From Photobacterium sp. Ph5 (GTDB taxonomy: Bacteria; Pseudomonadota; Gammaproteobacteria; Enterobacterales; Vibrionaceae): a stretch of 57,743 nt of DNA. The stretch is taken from NCBI RefSeq assembly GCF_022129445.1, contig NZ_JADQAQ010000029.1:1-57743 (forward strand), in the 5' to 3' direction. This document shows positions 1 through 9,335 of this stretch, in pieces (position 1 is the first letter of the stretch; every line of letters starts with the position of its first letter). Below the pieces are notes generated by a model, which worked only from the letters and a program-made list of their open reading frames with translations, had not been told where the DNA came from and did no database searches. The position numbers were made by a program, and so were the translations under genes.

Positions 1-55
1 GAGCAGGCGACTCATAATCGCTTGGTCCCCAGTTCAAGTCTGGGAGGGGCCACCA
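1..55 (+). tRNA. tRNA-Ile(CAT), 3' part
   Basis: The window opens inside a tRNA. The anticodon loop CTCATAA puts CAT at 13-15. A T-arm with GTTCAAGTC and the end GGGGCCACCA, with an encoded CCA at 53-55, follow. The anticodon arm GCGACTCATAATCGC and the acceptor end GGGGCC match the minor isoleucine tRNA (ileX/ileY type), whose C34 is changed to lysidine by TilS so that it reads AUA. They do not match elongator methionine tRNA. The 5' third lies outside the window. Confidence 0.9.
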
Positions 56-62
56 AACATAG

Positions 63-99
63 AAAGGCAGAAAAGGTTAATCCTTCTCTGCCTTTTGTT
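63..99 (+). terminator. Terminator of the tRNA-Ile transcript
   Basis: A 14-bp stem (63-76 with 82-95, one mismatch) has a 5-nt loop and runs into TTTTGTTTT. It follows the CCA end by seven bases. Confidence 0.85.
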
Positions 100-625
100 T
101 TATCCATACCCATTCAGATTAAGATCACAAAAGCTATCATTGTGATTTCATCAATTACTTTGATACTTCTTCACTGCAACAGAATATGTTACAGCGCAAA
201 GATAATATTGAATAACCCTTTCAAGTCTTGATAAATAGCAATACTTTATTTTTATTTTTAAGCATAATCATCATCGTTACGTCACATAGCAATGAGACAA
301 TTTAGGCTCTTAACTCTAAGTGCAAATCACAAGAGTTCTGCTATAATGTTGCGCTCGTTAAGCCCATATCCAATGAAACTGTTTGATATTATTGACTAAC
401 GCAAGTACCAAGATCTAACCAACGATAAGTAACCATAAAAATTTCGTACCGCACTTTATCAAAGCGCCAACGTTTTTATAAAGTAATGTTTATCGAGTTT
501 TTTATTACAACCATCGTAGTAACTACTCTCTCATTTAGAATGTAGTCATACAGCAATCAGATGAGAACACTAGTTCTATGATGATAATTTCCCCTTGGGT
601 AAAAGTTCGTCTGGAGAGACCCTCA
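100..625. other. Intergenic region upstream of pykF
   Basis: This stretch of about 525 bases is AT-rich and I see no credible gene in it. It holds the extended -10 promoter listed separately. A 7-bp inverted repeat (ACTTTAT 453-459, ATAAAGT 478-484) could fold in the leader. A weak Cra-like sequence, TGAAACTGTTTGA at 374-386, lies about 20 bases after the predicted start point. E. coli pykF is repressed by Cra, but the match here is poor. Confidence 0.5.
339..347 (+). promoter_or_regulatory. Extended -10 promoter, probably for pykF
   Basis: TGCTATAAT (339-347) is a perfect extended -10 (TG-N-TATAAT). No clear -35 lies upstream, which is common for this promoter class. Transcription would start near 354 and leave a leader of about 270 nt before pykF. 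Confidence 0.5.
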
Positions 626-2038
626 ATGAAAAAGACCAAGATCGTATGTACGATTGGACCTAAAACTGAATCTGTAGAAATGCTTACTAAGCTAGCTAAC
701 GCTGGTATGAACGTAATGCGTCTTAACTTCTCACACGGTGACTTCGAAGAGCACGGTCAACGTATTCGTAACCTACGCGAAGTAATGGCTAATACAGGCA
801 AAGAACTAGCAATCCTGTTAGATACTAAAGGCCCTGAAATTCGTACAATCAAACTAGAAGGCGGTCAAGACTTCTCTCTAGTAGCTGGTCAAGATTTTAC
901 ATTCACAACTGACACTTCAGTTGTTGGTAACCAAAACCGCGTTGCTGTAACTTACCCAGGTTTTGCTAAAGACCTAACAAAAGGTAACACTATCCTAGTA
1001 GACGACGGTCTAATCGAAATGGAAGTGCTAGAAACTACAGAGACTGAAGTTAAGTGTAAAGTACTTAACAACGGTGACCTAGGCGAAAATAAAGGTGTTA
1101 ACCTGCCTGGCGTTTCTGTAAAACTTCCAGCACTTGCTGAAAAAGATAAAGCAGACCTTAAGTTTGGTTGTGAGCAAGGCGTTGATTTCGTTGCTGCTTC
1201 TTTCATCCGTAAAGCAGAAGACGTACAGGAAATCCGTGCACTTCTAGCAGCTAATGGCGGCGAAAACATCCAAATTATCTCTAAGATCGAAAACCAAGAA
1301 GGTGTTGATAACTTTGACGCTATCCTTGAAGCTTCTGACGGTATCATGGTTGCTCGTGGTGATCTTGGTGTTGAAATCCCAGTTGAAGAAGTTATCTTCG
1401 CTCAGAAGATGATGATCGAGAAATGTAACCGTGCACGTAAAGTTGTAATCACTGCAACTCAAATGCTTGATTCTATGATTAAGAACCCACGTCCAACTCG
1501 CGCAGAAGCGGGTGACGTTGCTAACGCAATCATGGATGGTACAGATGCTGTAATGCTTTCTGGTGAATCAGCTAAGGGTAAATACCCAATTGAAGCTGTA
1601 ACTATTATGGCGCAAATCTGTGCTCGTACAGATGACGTTGTTAAGCCTGAGCTAGGTTCTCGCCTAGACAGTCCACGTCTACGTATCACAGAAGCAGTAT
1701 GTAAAGGTGCAGTAGACACAGCTGAGAAGCTAGGCGCTCCACTGATCATCGTTGCAACAGAAGCTGGTAAATCAGCTCGCTCTGTACGTAAATACTTCCC
1801 AACTGCACGCATTCTTGCTGTAACAACAAATACGAAGACAGCAGCTCAGCTATGTCTTTCTAAAGGCGTTACACCAGTTGTTGTTGATTCAATCGAAAAC
1901 ACTGATGCATTCTACCTACGTGGTAAAGAGCTAGCACTTGAGACTGGTCTTGGTGCTAAAGGCGATATCGTTGTTATGGTTTCTGGTGCTCTTGTAACTT
2001 CAGGCACTACAAACACAGCATCTGTACACGTACTTTAA
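626..2038 (+). CDS. pykF: Pyruvate kinase I
   Basis: PykF converts phosphoenolpyruvate and ADP to pyruvate and ATP in the last step of glycolysis. The 470-residue product equals the usual length of the fructose-1,6-bisphosphate-activated PykF type. Near residues 31-38 is MRLNFSHG, carrying the substrate-binding Arg, Asn and Ser. The barrel carries SKIENQEG with the catalytic Lys and VARGDLGVE with metal ligands. The C-terminal regulatory domain is complete. I chose ATG 626 over an in-frame ATG at 578, because it has GGAGAG 9 bases upstream and starts with the conserved [12 protein letters not shown]. The codon bias looks strongly optimised, as expected for a highly expressed gene. Confidence 0.97.
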   Translation: MKKTKIVCTIGPKTESVEMLTKLANAGMNVMRLNFSHGDFEEHGQRIRNLREVMANTGKELAILLDTKGPEIRTIKLEGGQDFSLVAGQDFTFTTDTSVVGNQNRVAVTYPGFAKDLTKGNTILVDDGLIEMEVLETTETEVKCKVLNNGDLGENKGVNLPGVSVKLPALAEKDKADLKFGCEQGVDFVAASFIRKAEDVQEIRALLAANGGENIQIISKIENQEGVDNFDAILEASDGIMVARGDLGVEIPVEEVIFAQKMMIEKCNRARKVVITATQMLDSMIKNPRPTRAEAGDVANAIMDGTDAVMLSGESAKGKYPIEAVTIMAQICARTDDVVKPELGSRLDSPRLRITEAVCKGAVDTAEKLGAPLIIVATEAGKSARSVRKYFPTARILAVTTNTKTAAQLCLSKGVTPVVVDSIENTDAFYLRGKELALETGLGAKGDIVVMVSGALVTSGTTNTASVHVL

Positions 2039-2057
2039 TTCGTACCTACTGATGTAT

Positions 2058-2090
2058 AAAAAGGAGCTCTTGTAGCTCCTTTTTCTTTTA
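2058..2090 (+). terminator. pykF terminator
   Basis: AAAAGGAGCT and AGCTCCTTTT form a stem around a CTTGT loop and run into TTTTCTTTT, 20 bases after the pykF stop. Confidence 0.9.
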
Positions 2091-2370
2091 TGCTGTTAAC
2101 ACTCTAAACATCCAGCCTCTTAACATGCCACTTTGTCCCCTAACAATAAATACGTGATAGCGCTTACTTTGGGTAATGCTACATTATTATGTTAGCCATC
2201 ACTTATATGATACCCCTTCTATAAATGACCAAATAGCACCTAAAATGTTTAAGCAATAAACAAACCAATGTATACTTTAATCTTAAAGTACTTATAACTT
2301 CATATATAACAAGACGATAAATTCTCAATAATAATAATAACGAGAATTTTAAAAGCAGAAGAGGATTGAC
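2091..2370. other. Intergenic region before the GntR-family gene
   Basis: These 280 bases are AT-rich, especially 2270-2355, and carry no gene that I can support. They must contain the promoter of the next gene. I see no clear operator dyad. Confidence 0.4.
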
Positions 2371-3024
2371 GTGTCTAGCCCGACTTTAACGAATCAGGTT
2401 ATGGAAGTCATCCGACAAGATATCTTGCTCGGTAAACTGACTCCTGGCCAAAAACTCGTTGTCGCTGATCTTAAAGAGCGATACAACGTAGGTGCATCTC
2501 CAATTAGAGAAGCCTTGGTGCAATTATCATGGAAAAAATACGTTAAATTTGCACCACAAAAAGGATGTTGGGTCGCACCCGTTTCAATTGAAGAGCTACA
2601 AGATCTTTTTAGCGCGAATAAAGTCATCTCTCGAGAGCTATTATCGCGTGCAATTACGCAGGGTGATGAAGCTTGGGAACTCAATATTTTGACGACCTAT
2701 CACAAACTCAGCCGCTTAGATCCAACCCTTGATGATACTGATTTATCTGAATGGGAACAAAGACATAGTGATTTCCACACCGCTATTTTAACCAGTGCAC
2801 ACTCTCCTGTAATGCTTGATATCTATAATGATATCTATGATCAAATAAAACGCTATCGCCATATTTGGGTGAGTAAAACACGAGAAGTGGAAGATCGCTA
2901 TACTGATGAAGGGGAACACGAAGCTCTGATGAAAGCGGTACTTGACCGTGATGTGGAACTTGCTCAAAAAATTATGCAGACCCACTTTGAAAGAGCAGTT
3001 GATGACATAAAAAATCACCTCTAA
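2371..3024 (+). CDS. GntR family transcriptional regulator (FCD/FadR subfamily)
   Basis: This is a 217-residue DNA-binding regulator. The N-terminal 70 residues form a GntR winged helix: ILLGKLTPGQKLVVADLK is followed by the recognition-helix segment GASPIREALVQL. The rest is the all-helical FCD effector domain, ending in a segment with HEALMKAVLDRD and MQTHF, where family members hold metal or acid ligands. It starts at GTG 2371 with AAGAGGA 5 bases upstream. The start codon is unusual, but no closer ATG preserves the wing. The ligand cannot be told from sequence. FCD regulators usually sense organic acids or acyl compounds. The next genes lie on the other strand, so its target is not obvious from context. 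Confidence 0.9.
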   Translation: MSSPTLTNQVMEVIRQDILLGKLTPGQKLVVADLKERYNVGASPIREALVQLSWKKYVKFAPQKGCWVAPVSIEELQDLFSANKVISRELLSRAITQGDEAWELNILTTYHKLSRLDPTLDDTDLSEWEQRHSDFHTAILTSAHSPVMLDIYNDIYDQIKRYRHIWVSKTREVEDRYTDEGEHEALMKAVLDRDVELAQKIMQTHFERAVDDIKNHL

Positions 3025-3040
3025 GCTTTAAATTTCAAAT

Positions 3041-3075
3041 AAAAAGCTCGTTAATATCATTAACGAGCTTTTTTG
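3041..3075 (+). terminator. Terminator of the GntR-family gene
   Basis: A perfect 15-bp stem (3041-3055 with 3059-3073) with a 3-nt loop ends in a T run, 17 bases after the stop codon. Confidence 0.9.
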
Positions 3076-3078
3076 ATC

Positions 3079-3210
3079 TTACCAGCCAAAGATCTCTTTA
3101 TGGTGGGTATTTAACAGCAACACAACTAACAAAAAATAAATTGCACTCACTTTAAACCCTAAAATAACGAGAATAGCTGTGGTTAATCGGACCAAAAATT
3201 GCCGCAGCAT
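3079..3210 (-). CDS. Small single-span membrane protein, 43 residues (unknown)
   Basis: This short minus-strand reading frame opens with ATG at 3210. GAGGTAA lies 4 bases before it, a strong ribosome-binding site. The product begins MLRQFLVRLTTA, positively charged as expected of a cytoplasmic end. It continues with a hydrophobic stretch of about 25 residues and ends HHKEIFGW. It fits exactly between the terminators of the GntR gene and of ilvH. I do not recognise a family. Evidence is the ribosome-binding site, the membrane profile and the placement. It could be a chance frame. Confidence 0.5.
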   Translation of the reverse strand: MLRQFLVRLTTAILVILGFKVSAIYFLLVVLLLNTHHKEIFGW

Positions 3211-3284
3211 CGCTTACCTCATATGGTATAAGCGCTTCCCTGCCTTCTGCTCCTTACTAAAGATTAGTCGATGTTTATTCATTA

Positions 3285-3325
3285 AAAAATAAAAAGCCGA
3301 TTGCTTATTACTACAATCGGCTTTC
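3285..3325 (-). terminator. ilvIH terminator
   Basis: AAAGCCGATTG (3293-3303) pairs with CAATCGGCTTT (3314-3324). Read on the minus strand, it runs into TTTTTATTTTTT just after ilvH. Confidence 0.85.
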
Positions 3326-3344
3326 TTAATATTGCGCTATACAA

Positions 3345-3842
3345 TTACGCCTTTAACGCGCGCTCTCCCCGAGCCATACCAACAACACCACTTCGAGCGA
3401 CTTCAATGATCTCTGTCGCTTCACCAACAGCAGCAAGGAAAGCATCAAGCTTCTCACCCGTGCCTATTAATTGAATGGTATAAATTTGACTTGTAACATC
3501 AATGATCTGTCCTCGGAAAATATCTGCAGTACGTTTAACCTCTGCTCGCGCAAAACCACTTGCTTTGACTTTAGTTAGCATTAATTCACGCTCAACATGC
3601 TCAGATTCAGTAATATTACTAACCTTTAAAATATCAATCAGCTTATGAAGATGTTTTTCGATTTGTTCGTAAGCCGATTCATTTTTCACATTAGTCGTGA
3701 TATTTAAGCGAGATAACGTTGGATCATCTGTTGGTGCAACAGTGAGTGATTCGATATTGTAACCACGCTGAGAAAACAGACCCACCACACGAGATAATGC
3801 ACCCGGTTGGTTTTCAAGTAATACTGAAATAATTCTACGCAT
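3345..3842 (-). CDS. ilvH: Acetolactate synthase III, small regulatory subunit
   Basis: IlvH is the valine-sensing subunit of acetohydroxyacid synthase III. It raises the activity of IlvI and confers feedback inhibition. The 165-residue product has an N-terminal ACT domain ([19 protein letters not shown], then GYNIESLTV) where valine binds at the dimer interface, followed by the ALS_ss C-terminal domain. A longer in-frame start exists at 3869. ATG 3842 gives the family's normal N-terminus, and it overlaps the ilvI stop as TAATG, so the two are translationally coupled. Confidence 0.96.
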   Translation of the reverse strand: MRRIISVLLENQPGALSRVVGLFSQRGYNIESLTVAPTDDPTLSRLNITTNVKNESAYEQIEKHLHKLIDILKVSNITESEHVERELMLTKVKASGFARAEVKRTADIFRGQIIDVTSQIYTIQLIGTGEKLDAFLAAVGEATEIIEVARSGVVGMARGERALKA

Positions 3843-5560
3843 TAGGTTCTCTCCGTCTTGCTTAACCACATCTCATTCATTGCACCACCACGGATAAGCA
3901 TTGGGTAAACGTGCTCTGTTTCATCAACACTAATATCGATAAAGACTAATTTATCTTTTAATGCCAAAGCTTTTTCTAATTCACTTTCTAATTTATTAGG
4001 ATCTGAAATTCGTACACCAACATGACCATAAGCTTCAGCAATAGCAGCAAAATCGGGCACAGAGTCCATGTATGAATGTGAGTGGCGACCTTGGTAGATC
4101 ATATCTTGCCACTGCTTCACCATGCCTAAGAATCGGTTATTTAAGTTAATGATCTTAACAGGAATATCGTATTGCAACGCGGTAGATAGCTCTTGAATAT
4201 TCATCTGAATACTGCCATCACCTGTTACGCACACCACTTCCGCATCAGGCAAAGCAAACTTCACTCCCATCGCAGCAGGCAAACCAAAGCCCATCGTGCC
4301 TAAACCGCCAGAGTTAATCCAACGACGAGGCTTATCAAACGGGTAATAAAGCGCGGCAAACATTTGGTGTTGACCAACATCAGAAGAAACATAAGCTTCG
4401 CCATTGGTTAAGCGATGAAGAGCCTCAATCACTTGCTGTGGTTTAATACGATCACTATCGGTGTCATAGCTTAAACATTCACGTTCTCGCCACGATTCAA
4501 TTGATTGCCACCATTGTGCGATCTCTTGTTGATCATTTTTCACTTCATGCTCTTTTAATAATTTAAGCATGCTATTTAGTACGGTATCCGCCGAGCCCAC
4601 GATAGGGATATCTGCTGATACGGTTTTAGATATCGATGAGGGATCAATATCTATGTGCATGATCGTTGCATCAGGGCAGTACTTTTCTAAGTTGTTAGTC
4701 GTACGATCATCAAAACGCACTCCAATACCAAATATAAGATCTGCGTTATGCATTGCCATATTCGCTTCATAAGTGCCATGCATACCCAACATACCTAAAC
4801 ACTGTTTATGTGTACCAGGGAACGCCCCTAGCCCCATCAAAGTATTCACAACAGGGATGTTTAATGACTCAGCAAGTTCAATCAATTGCTCGCTGCACGA
4901 TGACATGATGGCACCGCCACCTACGTACAATACTGGTTTTTTCGCAGATAATAGCGCTTTAACACCACGCTTAATTTGTCCTTTATGACCTTGGGTCGTC
5001 GGGTTATATGAACGTAATGAAATCGATTCTGGATATTGATAAGGATACGCTTCAGCAGGGTTTAACATATCTTTAGGGATATCAACCACAACAGGACCTG
5101 GACGACCTGTAGATGCTATATAGAAGGCTTTTTTGATAATTGCAGGGATGTCTTCAGGTTTGGTTACAAGAAAGCTATGTTTAACGACTGGGCGTGAAAT
5201 CCCAACCATGTCACATTCTTGGAATGCATCGTTACCAATTAAGCTACTCATTACTTGTCCTGATAGCACGACCATAGGGATTGAATCCATATAAGCCGTT
5301 GCAATACCAGTAATGGCATTCGTTGCGCCAGGACCAGAGGTCACCAGTACAACACCTACATCACCCGTGGCACGCGCATAACCATCAGCCATATGAACAG
5401 CAGCTTGTTCATGACGAACAAGAACATGTTCAATATCGCTTTTTTCATGAAGGGCATCGTAGATATCAAGAACAGAGCCACCAGGGTAGCCGAATATATG
5501 CTTAACGCCTTGATCGATCATAGAACGTACGATCATATCAGCGCCGGACAACATCTCCAT
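3842..5560 (-). CDS. ilvI: Acetolactate synthase III, large catalytic subunit
   Basis: IlvI is the thiamine-diphosphate enzyme that condenses two pyruvates to acetolactate, or pyruvate with 2-oxobutyrate. This is the first common step of valine, leucine and isoleucine synthesis. The 572-residue product shows the N-terminal TPP domain ([15 protein letters not shown]; the catalytic Glu lies in [15 protein letters not shown]), a central FAD-type domain, and a C-terminal domain with [12 protein letters not shown] continuing to [11 protein letters not shown], the cofactor-binding motif. ATG 5560 ([14 protein letters not shown]) matches the E. coli start and has GGAGAC upstream. ilvH follows directly. 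The product feeds leuABCD further along the window. Confidence 0.97.
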   Translation of the reverse strand: MEMLSGADMIVRSMIDQGVKHIFGYPGGSVLDIYDALHEKSDIEHVLVRHEQAAVHMADGYARATGDVGVVLVTSGPGATNAITGIATAYMDSIPMVVLSGQVMSSLIGNDAFQECDMVGISRPVVKHSFLVTKPEDIPAIIKKAFYIASTGRPGPVVVDIPKDMLNPAEAYPYQYPESISLRSYNPTTQGHKGQIKRGVKALLSAKKPVLYVGGGAIMSSCSEQLIELAESLNIPVVNTLMGLGAFPGTHKQCLGMLGMHGTYEANMAMHNADLIFGIGVRFDDRTTNNLEKYCPDATIMHIDIDPSSISKTVSADIPIVGSADTVLNSMLKLLKEHEVKNDQQEIAQWWQSIESWRERECLSYDTDSDRIKPQQVIEALHRLTNGEAYVSSDVGQHQMFAALYYPFDKPRRWINSGGLGTMGFGLPAAMGVKFALPDAEVVCVTGDGSIQMNIQELSTALQYDIPVKIINLNNRFLGMVKQWQDMIYQGRHSHSYMDSVPDFAAIAEAYGHVGVRISDPNKLESELEKALALKDKLVFIDISVDETEHVYPMLIRGGAMNEMWLSKTERT

Positions 5561-5886
5561 ATTTTGTCTCCAGGTCGATGAAACATAGTTAGGGCTTATT
5601 TTTAGCCTAATAAACGCCATGAATAATTCATGCTATGTATACTGCGCAATGCAATAACAACACGCAGCTACCTGTAACAACTTTAACGCTTTTGCAGCAT
5701 TTGAATCTAGAGGAAAAGTCGACTTTGATTTTAAAATCTTAAAATTTGATGTTTTATGACTTTTTACATGAAAATAAAACCATCCAGCCACATTAATAAC
5801 CACCACGTAGTTTTATTACCAAATATGTTACTAGCTAAAACAAAAAAGGAGCCATAACGGCTCCTTAATTTATTAAAAATAAAACA
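5561..5886. other. Upstream region of ilvIH
   Basis: This AT-rich region of about 325 bases contains the ilvI promoter, read leftward, and the terminator of the acyl-CoA synthetase gene. E. coli ilvIH is activated by Lrp at several upstream sites. Lrp sites are too degenerate to place here by eye. Confidence 0.4.
5842..5866 (-). terminator. Terminator of the acyl-CoA synthetase gene
   Basis: AAGGAGCC (5846-5853) pairs with GGCTCCTT (5859-5866). The minus-strand transcript continues into TTTTTTG. Confidence 0.8.
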
Positions 5887-7710
5887 TTACTTATCTTTAT
5901 GAGACGCCTTTTTATGGCTTTCCTCATACATATGCTCAATTTCTTTGTGGTAACGATCTTGAATCACTTTTCGACGAAGTTTTTGAGTAGGCGTTAACTC
6001 ACCTTTGTCCATCGAAAATGATTTAGGTAACAAGGTGAATTTTTTCACCTGTTCAAAACGTGCTAAATCTTTTTGTAGCTCTACAACACGTTTTTCAATT
6101 AACTCAACAATTTGGCTATGTTTAACTAGCTCCAAACGGTCTTTGTATTTGATATTTAATTCGCGCGCATGTTCTTCAAGCGTTTCAAAACACGGAACAA
6201 TCAAGGCTGATACAAACTTACGAGTATCGGCAATAACAGCTATCTGCTCAATAAAGTGATCTTTACCTATCGCACCTTCAATCACTTGCGGCGCAATATA
6301 TTTACCACCAGAAGTCTTCATTAACTCTTTAATACGATCTGTAATAAACAAATTACCTTGCTCATCAAGATAGCCCGCATCACCTGTTTTCAAGAAGCCA
6401 TCTTCAGTGAAATTTTTCGCGGTTTCTTCCGGCATATTATAATAGCCACGCATAACCATTGGACCACGAACTAAAATTTCATTCTGCTCGCCAATTTTAA
6501 CTTCAGCACCGGGCATTGGCATACCAATAGAATCAGGGTTATAACAGCTGTCATCCCAACAAGAAACCGTCGCTGTGGTTTCTGTCATGCCGTAACCTAA
6601 TTTAACGTTAATTCCAATCGCATGGAAAAAGCGTCCAATTCCCGCATCTAATTTCGCACCACCACATGGCATAAATTTAATATTGCCACCGAGTACTGCC
6701 TGTAGTTTAGATAGCACCACTTTCTCAGCTAACGCATAAGATTTCTTCAATAGCCAAGAAGGCTCACGGCATTCCTGACGGGCAGCAGACATCTTAGCCC
6801 CCATATTCACCGCCCATGTAAATATCATTTTACGGTGCAAGGGTGCACGAGAGACTTTATCGTGAATACCTGAATAGATTTTTTCAAACACACGAGGAAC
6901 CGCCGACATATACTGCGGTTTCACCGTGATTAGTGCTTCTTTCAATTTATTAGTATCGGATAGATAGCAATTAACGACACCACGATGTAACGCGTAAAAA
7001 GTCCATGCTCGCTCAAAGACGTGTGATAACGGTAAGAAACATAATGAAGTATCACCTTCATCTAACGCTAACCGCTGATCATGCGCTTCAATCTGAGAAG
7101 CTATGTTCGCATAATCTAGCATTACCCCTTTCGGTGTACCGGTTGTACCCGAGGTATAAATAAGCGTGATCAGATCATCCATTTGTTTTTCAGCTAAGCG
7201 AGTATCAAGTTCTTGCTGATATTCACCGCTTGCTTGCTCAACAAACTCATTATAATGACACGCTAATGGATGATCAGGGATCGTGACATCGTCCGACAGT
7301 GCAACGATGCGTTCAAGCTGAGGGCATTGTGCTGCAATTTCAACAGCCGCATCCATTTGAGCTTGCTCGCCAACAAAAAGTACTTTTACACTTGCGTCCT
7401 GAAGGATATAAGCCGCTTGCTGCTCTGTACTTGTTGGATAAATAGGAACTGTAATACAACGATTGTATAACGCCGCAAAATCAGCAACAGTCCAACGTGG
7501 CATATTGTTTGAAAATATACCGACTTTATCTTGAACCTGTAGCCCTTGACACAATAACGCCAAAGCCAGTTGCTGAATTTGTTCGCCAAAACAATTCCAA
7601 CTAATATCTTGCCACTCACCATCAACTTGATGACGTAATGCAGGCTTATCACCTAAGCGAGAAACTTGACTGCGAATGCGGTGAACAATATGAAAATCGT
7701 GTTGTGCCAT
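5887..7710 (-). CDS. Long-chain fatty-acid--CoA ligase (FAA1-type, AMP-forming)
   Basis: This 607-residue acyl-activating enzyme makes acyl-AMP and then acyl-CoA. Residues 184-198 hold the ATP-binding P-loop [14 protein letters not shown]. Further on are the adenylate-contacting [11 protein letters not shown] (about 375) and the hinge region [20 protein letters not shown], with the lysine-bearing GKYIAPQ after it. It belongs to the longer FAA1/FadD15-like class, not to the E. coli FadD class, and its physiological acid is not evident. The C-terminus is very basic ([11 protein letters not shown]). It stands alone between ilvIH and leuO with its own terminator. ATG 7710 is the only start that preserves the usual N-terminus. 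Confidence 0.93.
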   Translation of the reverse strand: MAQHDFHIVHRIRSQVSRLGDKPALRHQVDGEWQDISWNCFGEQIQQLALALLCQGLQVQDKVGIFSNNMPRWTVADFAALYNRCITVPIYPTSTEQQAAYILQDASVKVLFVGEQAQMDAAVEIAAQCPQLERIVALSDDVTIPDHPLACHYNEFVEQASGEYQQELDTRLAEKQMDDLITLIYTSGTTGTPKGVMLDYANIASQIEAHDQRLALDEGDTSLCFLPLSHVFERAWTFYALHRGVVNCYLSDTNKLKEALITVKPQYMSAVPRVFEKIYSGIHDKVSRAPLHRKMIFTWAVNMGAKMSAARQECREPSWLLKKSYALAEKVVLSKLQAVLGGNIKFMPCGGAKLDAGIGRFFHAIGINVKLGYGMTETTATVSCWDDSCYNPDSIGMPMPGAEVKIGEQNEILVRGPMVMRGYYNMPEETAKNFTEDGFLKTGDAGYLDEQGNLFITDRIKELMKTSGGKYIAPQVIEGAIGKDHFIEQIAVIADTRKFVSALIVPCFETLEEHARELNIKYKDRLELVKHSQIVELIEKRVVELQKDLARFEQVKKFTLLPKSFSMDKGELTPTQKLRRKVIQDRYHKEIEHMYEESHKKASHKDK

Positions 7711-8055
7711 AAGTACTCTATTTCTTTAGCTTACACTTGTAAGCTGATTCGAGATATGCAGTCTACAATTCAGCCTATAAAAAGCCAACCATAATGCACA
7801 TAAAATTATATTTCCCAACCCTAGTGATTTACTCTACGCCTTGTGAATAAAGGCTATCAAACGACTTTTCAATCAAAAAGCAAAAGTGTAAGGATCTATA
7901 AATAACATGGTTGAAGAACGAAAAAATCAACCTGATTTCATGTCGCGACATTATTCATATTGCAAAAAACAGACAACTCTTGACGCTGTAATTTCGATAA
8001 CTACGAACAGAAAAGGTCAGCAATTATGCTGACCTTTACGTTTATATCATGAGGA
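7711..8055. other. Intergenic region between the acyl-CoA synthetase and leuO
   Basis: About 345 bases contain the leftward promoter of the synthetase gene and the leuO terminator. A 41-codon plus-strand frame at 7907-8032 ends inside the terminator stem and I do not accept it. I see no other feature. Confidence 0.4.
8012..8037. terminator. leuO terminator
   Basis: AAAGGTCAGCA and TGCTGACCTTT form a perfect 11-bp stem with a 4-nt ATTA loop, 18 bases after the leuO stop. Flanking A and T runs are short. For leuO the A-rich side gives the U tract. Confidence 0.8.
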
Positions 8056-9012
8056 TTATTGGGTTAAGTCACCACAAATTGCCATTAGTTGATCTCGCAT
8101 CCAAATATTGCCTTTATCTTTTTGTGTTGACTCATGCCAACTTAAGTAACCGCTAATTTTATTGTTAGCAAATGGAAGTTCTAGCACTTTTAAGTGTAGA
8201 TTATCAGCCACAGATTCTGCTAACCAACGAGGCGCTACCGCAATTAATTCAGATTGGCCGACTACATACATAATATTGCTTAAACTCGCACCTTGATAAG
8301 CTTCATTGTAACTGTGCGCTTGATTGTAAATATGATCGGCGAAACCTTTAACTTCAGGGATCGTTTTTAATACGGCGTGCATTTCATGATTAAATTCAGC
8401 TTCAGAAATACTGTCATGTAAACGAGGGTGATTTCCTGATGCGATGACAACGAGTTCATCACTGAATAATTCTGTGCTGCAAAAACCTTGCTCATCAAAG
8501 CGTACATAATCAATCACAAAATCAATTTCTTGATAACGCAATTTCTGTGCTAATTCCGCTTCAAATTCGGCTTCAAGTTGAAGACGTAAATTAGGTGCTT
8601 GCGTGTTCATTTCTTTTAAAATCTGAGGTGCAAAACGCATATCTGAAGGGCTGCAAATTGCCAACTTAAAAGTACGATTTGATGTCATTGGATTAAAGAT
8701 AGAGCATGGCAATTCATTTTTAACTAATTGCAGGGCTTGGCGCAGTGGTCCAAACAATTGTTTTGCTCGTTGCGTTGGTTGAATACCGCGACCATGACGA
8801 ATAAATAGTTCATCATTAAACATCACTTTAAGACGCGCAACAGCATTACTTACCGCAGGTTGTGACATACCTAAATTATGTGCTGCACGGGTAATGTTCT
8901 GCTCTTGCATTACAGCATCAAAAACAGTTAATAAATTAAGATCAACACTACGTAATGTTGATTCCATTGAGTAAGTTTCTGTTGGGAAAACTGAAGATGT
9001 TTTACGTGTCAT
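8056..9012 (-). CDS. leuO: LysR-type regulator LeuO
   Basis: LeuO is a LysR-family global regulator that antagonises H-NS silencing. In vibrios it also links bile and stringent signals to virulence and amino-acid genes. The 318-residue protein has the near-invariant LeuO winged helix (VDLNLLTVFDAVMQEQNITR, then AAHNLGMSQPAVSNAVARLK) at about residues 24-65. The C-terminal effector-binding domain ends with the conserved LSWHESTQKDKGNIWM. An internal ATG after 15 residues (MESTLRSVDLN) is a possible alternative start. It is transcribed away from the leu operon, about 2.5 kb off. Confidence 0.95.
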   Translation of the reverse strand: MTRKTSSVFPTETYSMESTLRSVDLNLLTVFDAVMQEQNITRAAHNLGMSQPAVSNAVARLKVMFNDELFIRHGRGIQPTQRAKQLFGPLRQALQLVKNELPCSIFNPMTSNRTFKLAICSPSDMRFAPQILKEMNTQAPNLRLQLEAEFEAELAQKLRYQEIDFVIDYVRFDEQGFCSTELFSDELVVIASGNHPRLHDSISEAEFNHEMHAVLKTIPEVKGFADHIYNQAHSYNEAYQGASLSNIMYVVGQSELIAVAPRWLAESVADNLHLKVLELPFANNKISGYLSWHESTQKDKGNIWMRDQLMAICGDLTQ

Positions 9013-9335
9013 ATTGTGCCTCTAAATTTATGAGTTCATCGGCACGTCCTATGCCTTCAGTAACTTAGAAGCTTAATTCTTGCTTCTAGTCTAAACCCGC
9101 TTGATTTGGGATGAGACCAGTATTATCCAAACAGATTGATGAGACTAATAATAGAATATAAGTGATTATGAACTTTGTATGAATTAACACTAATTCAGAA
9201 ATATAAACATTAAAAATCATAGAGTTAAACCACACATAAAATAAATAAAAAAAGATATAAATAAAACTTTAGACATTTTTTTAAGGTAAAAAGCAGTAAC
9301 AAATTCAAGAATAATCAGTAACTTTTCCTATTGAT
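9013..9335. other. AT-rich region upstream of leuO
   Basis: About 320 bases, very AT-rich from 9130 to 9300, as is usual for H-NS-bound leuO promoters. GAATTA (9181-9186) and TAATTC (9191-9196) form a small perfect dyad that could be a regulator site. The leuO promoter must lie at the left end. The glycosyltransferase gene ends at the right without a visible terminator. Confidence 0.45.

Noticed and set aside
22..231. 69-codon frame overlapping the tRNA-Ile and its terminator
   Set aside because: It begins inside the tRNA and has no ribosome-binding site.
374..386. Cra site for pykF
   Set aside because: Only one half-site is good. The second half has two mismatches.
952..1812. Several open frames antisense to pykF
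   Set aside because: They mirror the codon bias of a highly expressed gene and have no start signals.
7907..8032. 41-residue plus-strand frame
   Set aside because: It ends inside the leuO terminator stem and its ribosome-binding spacing is poor.
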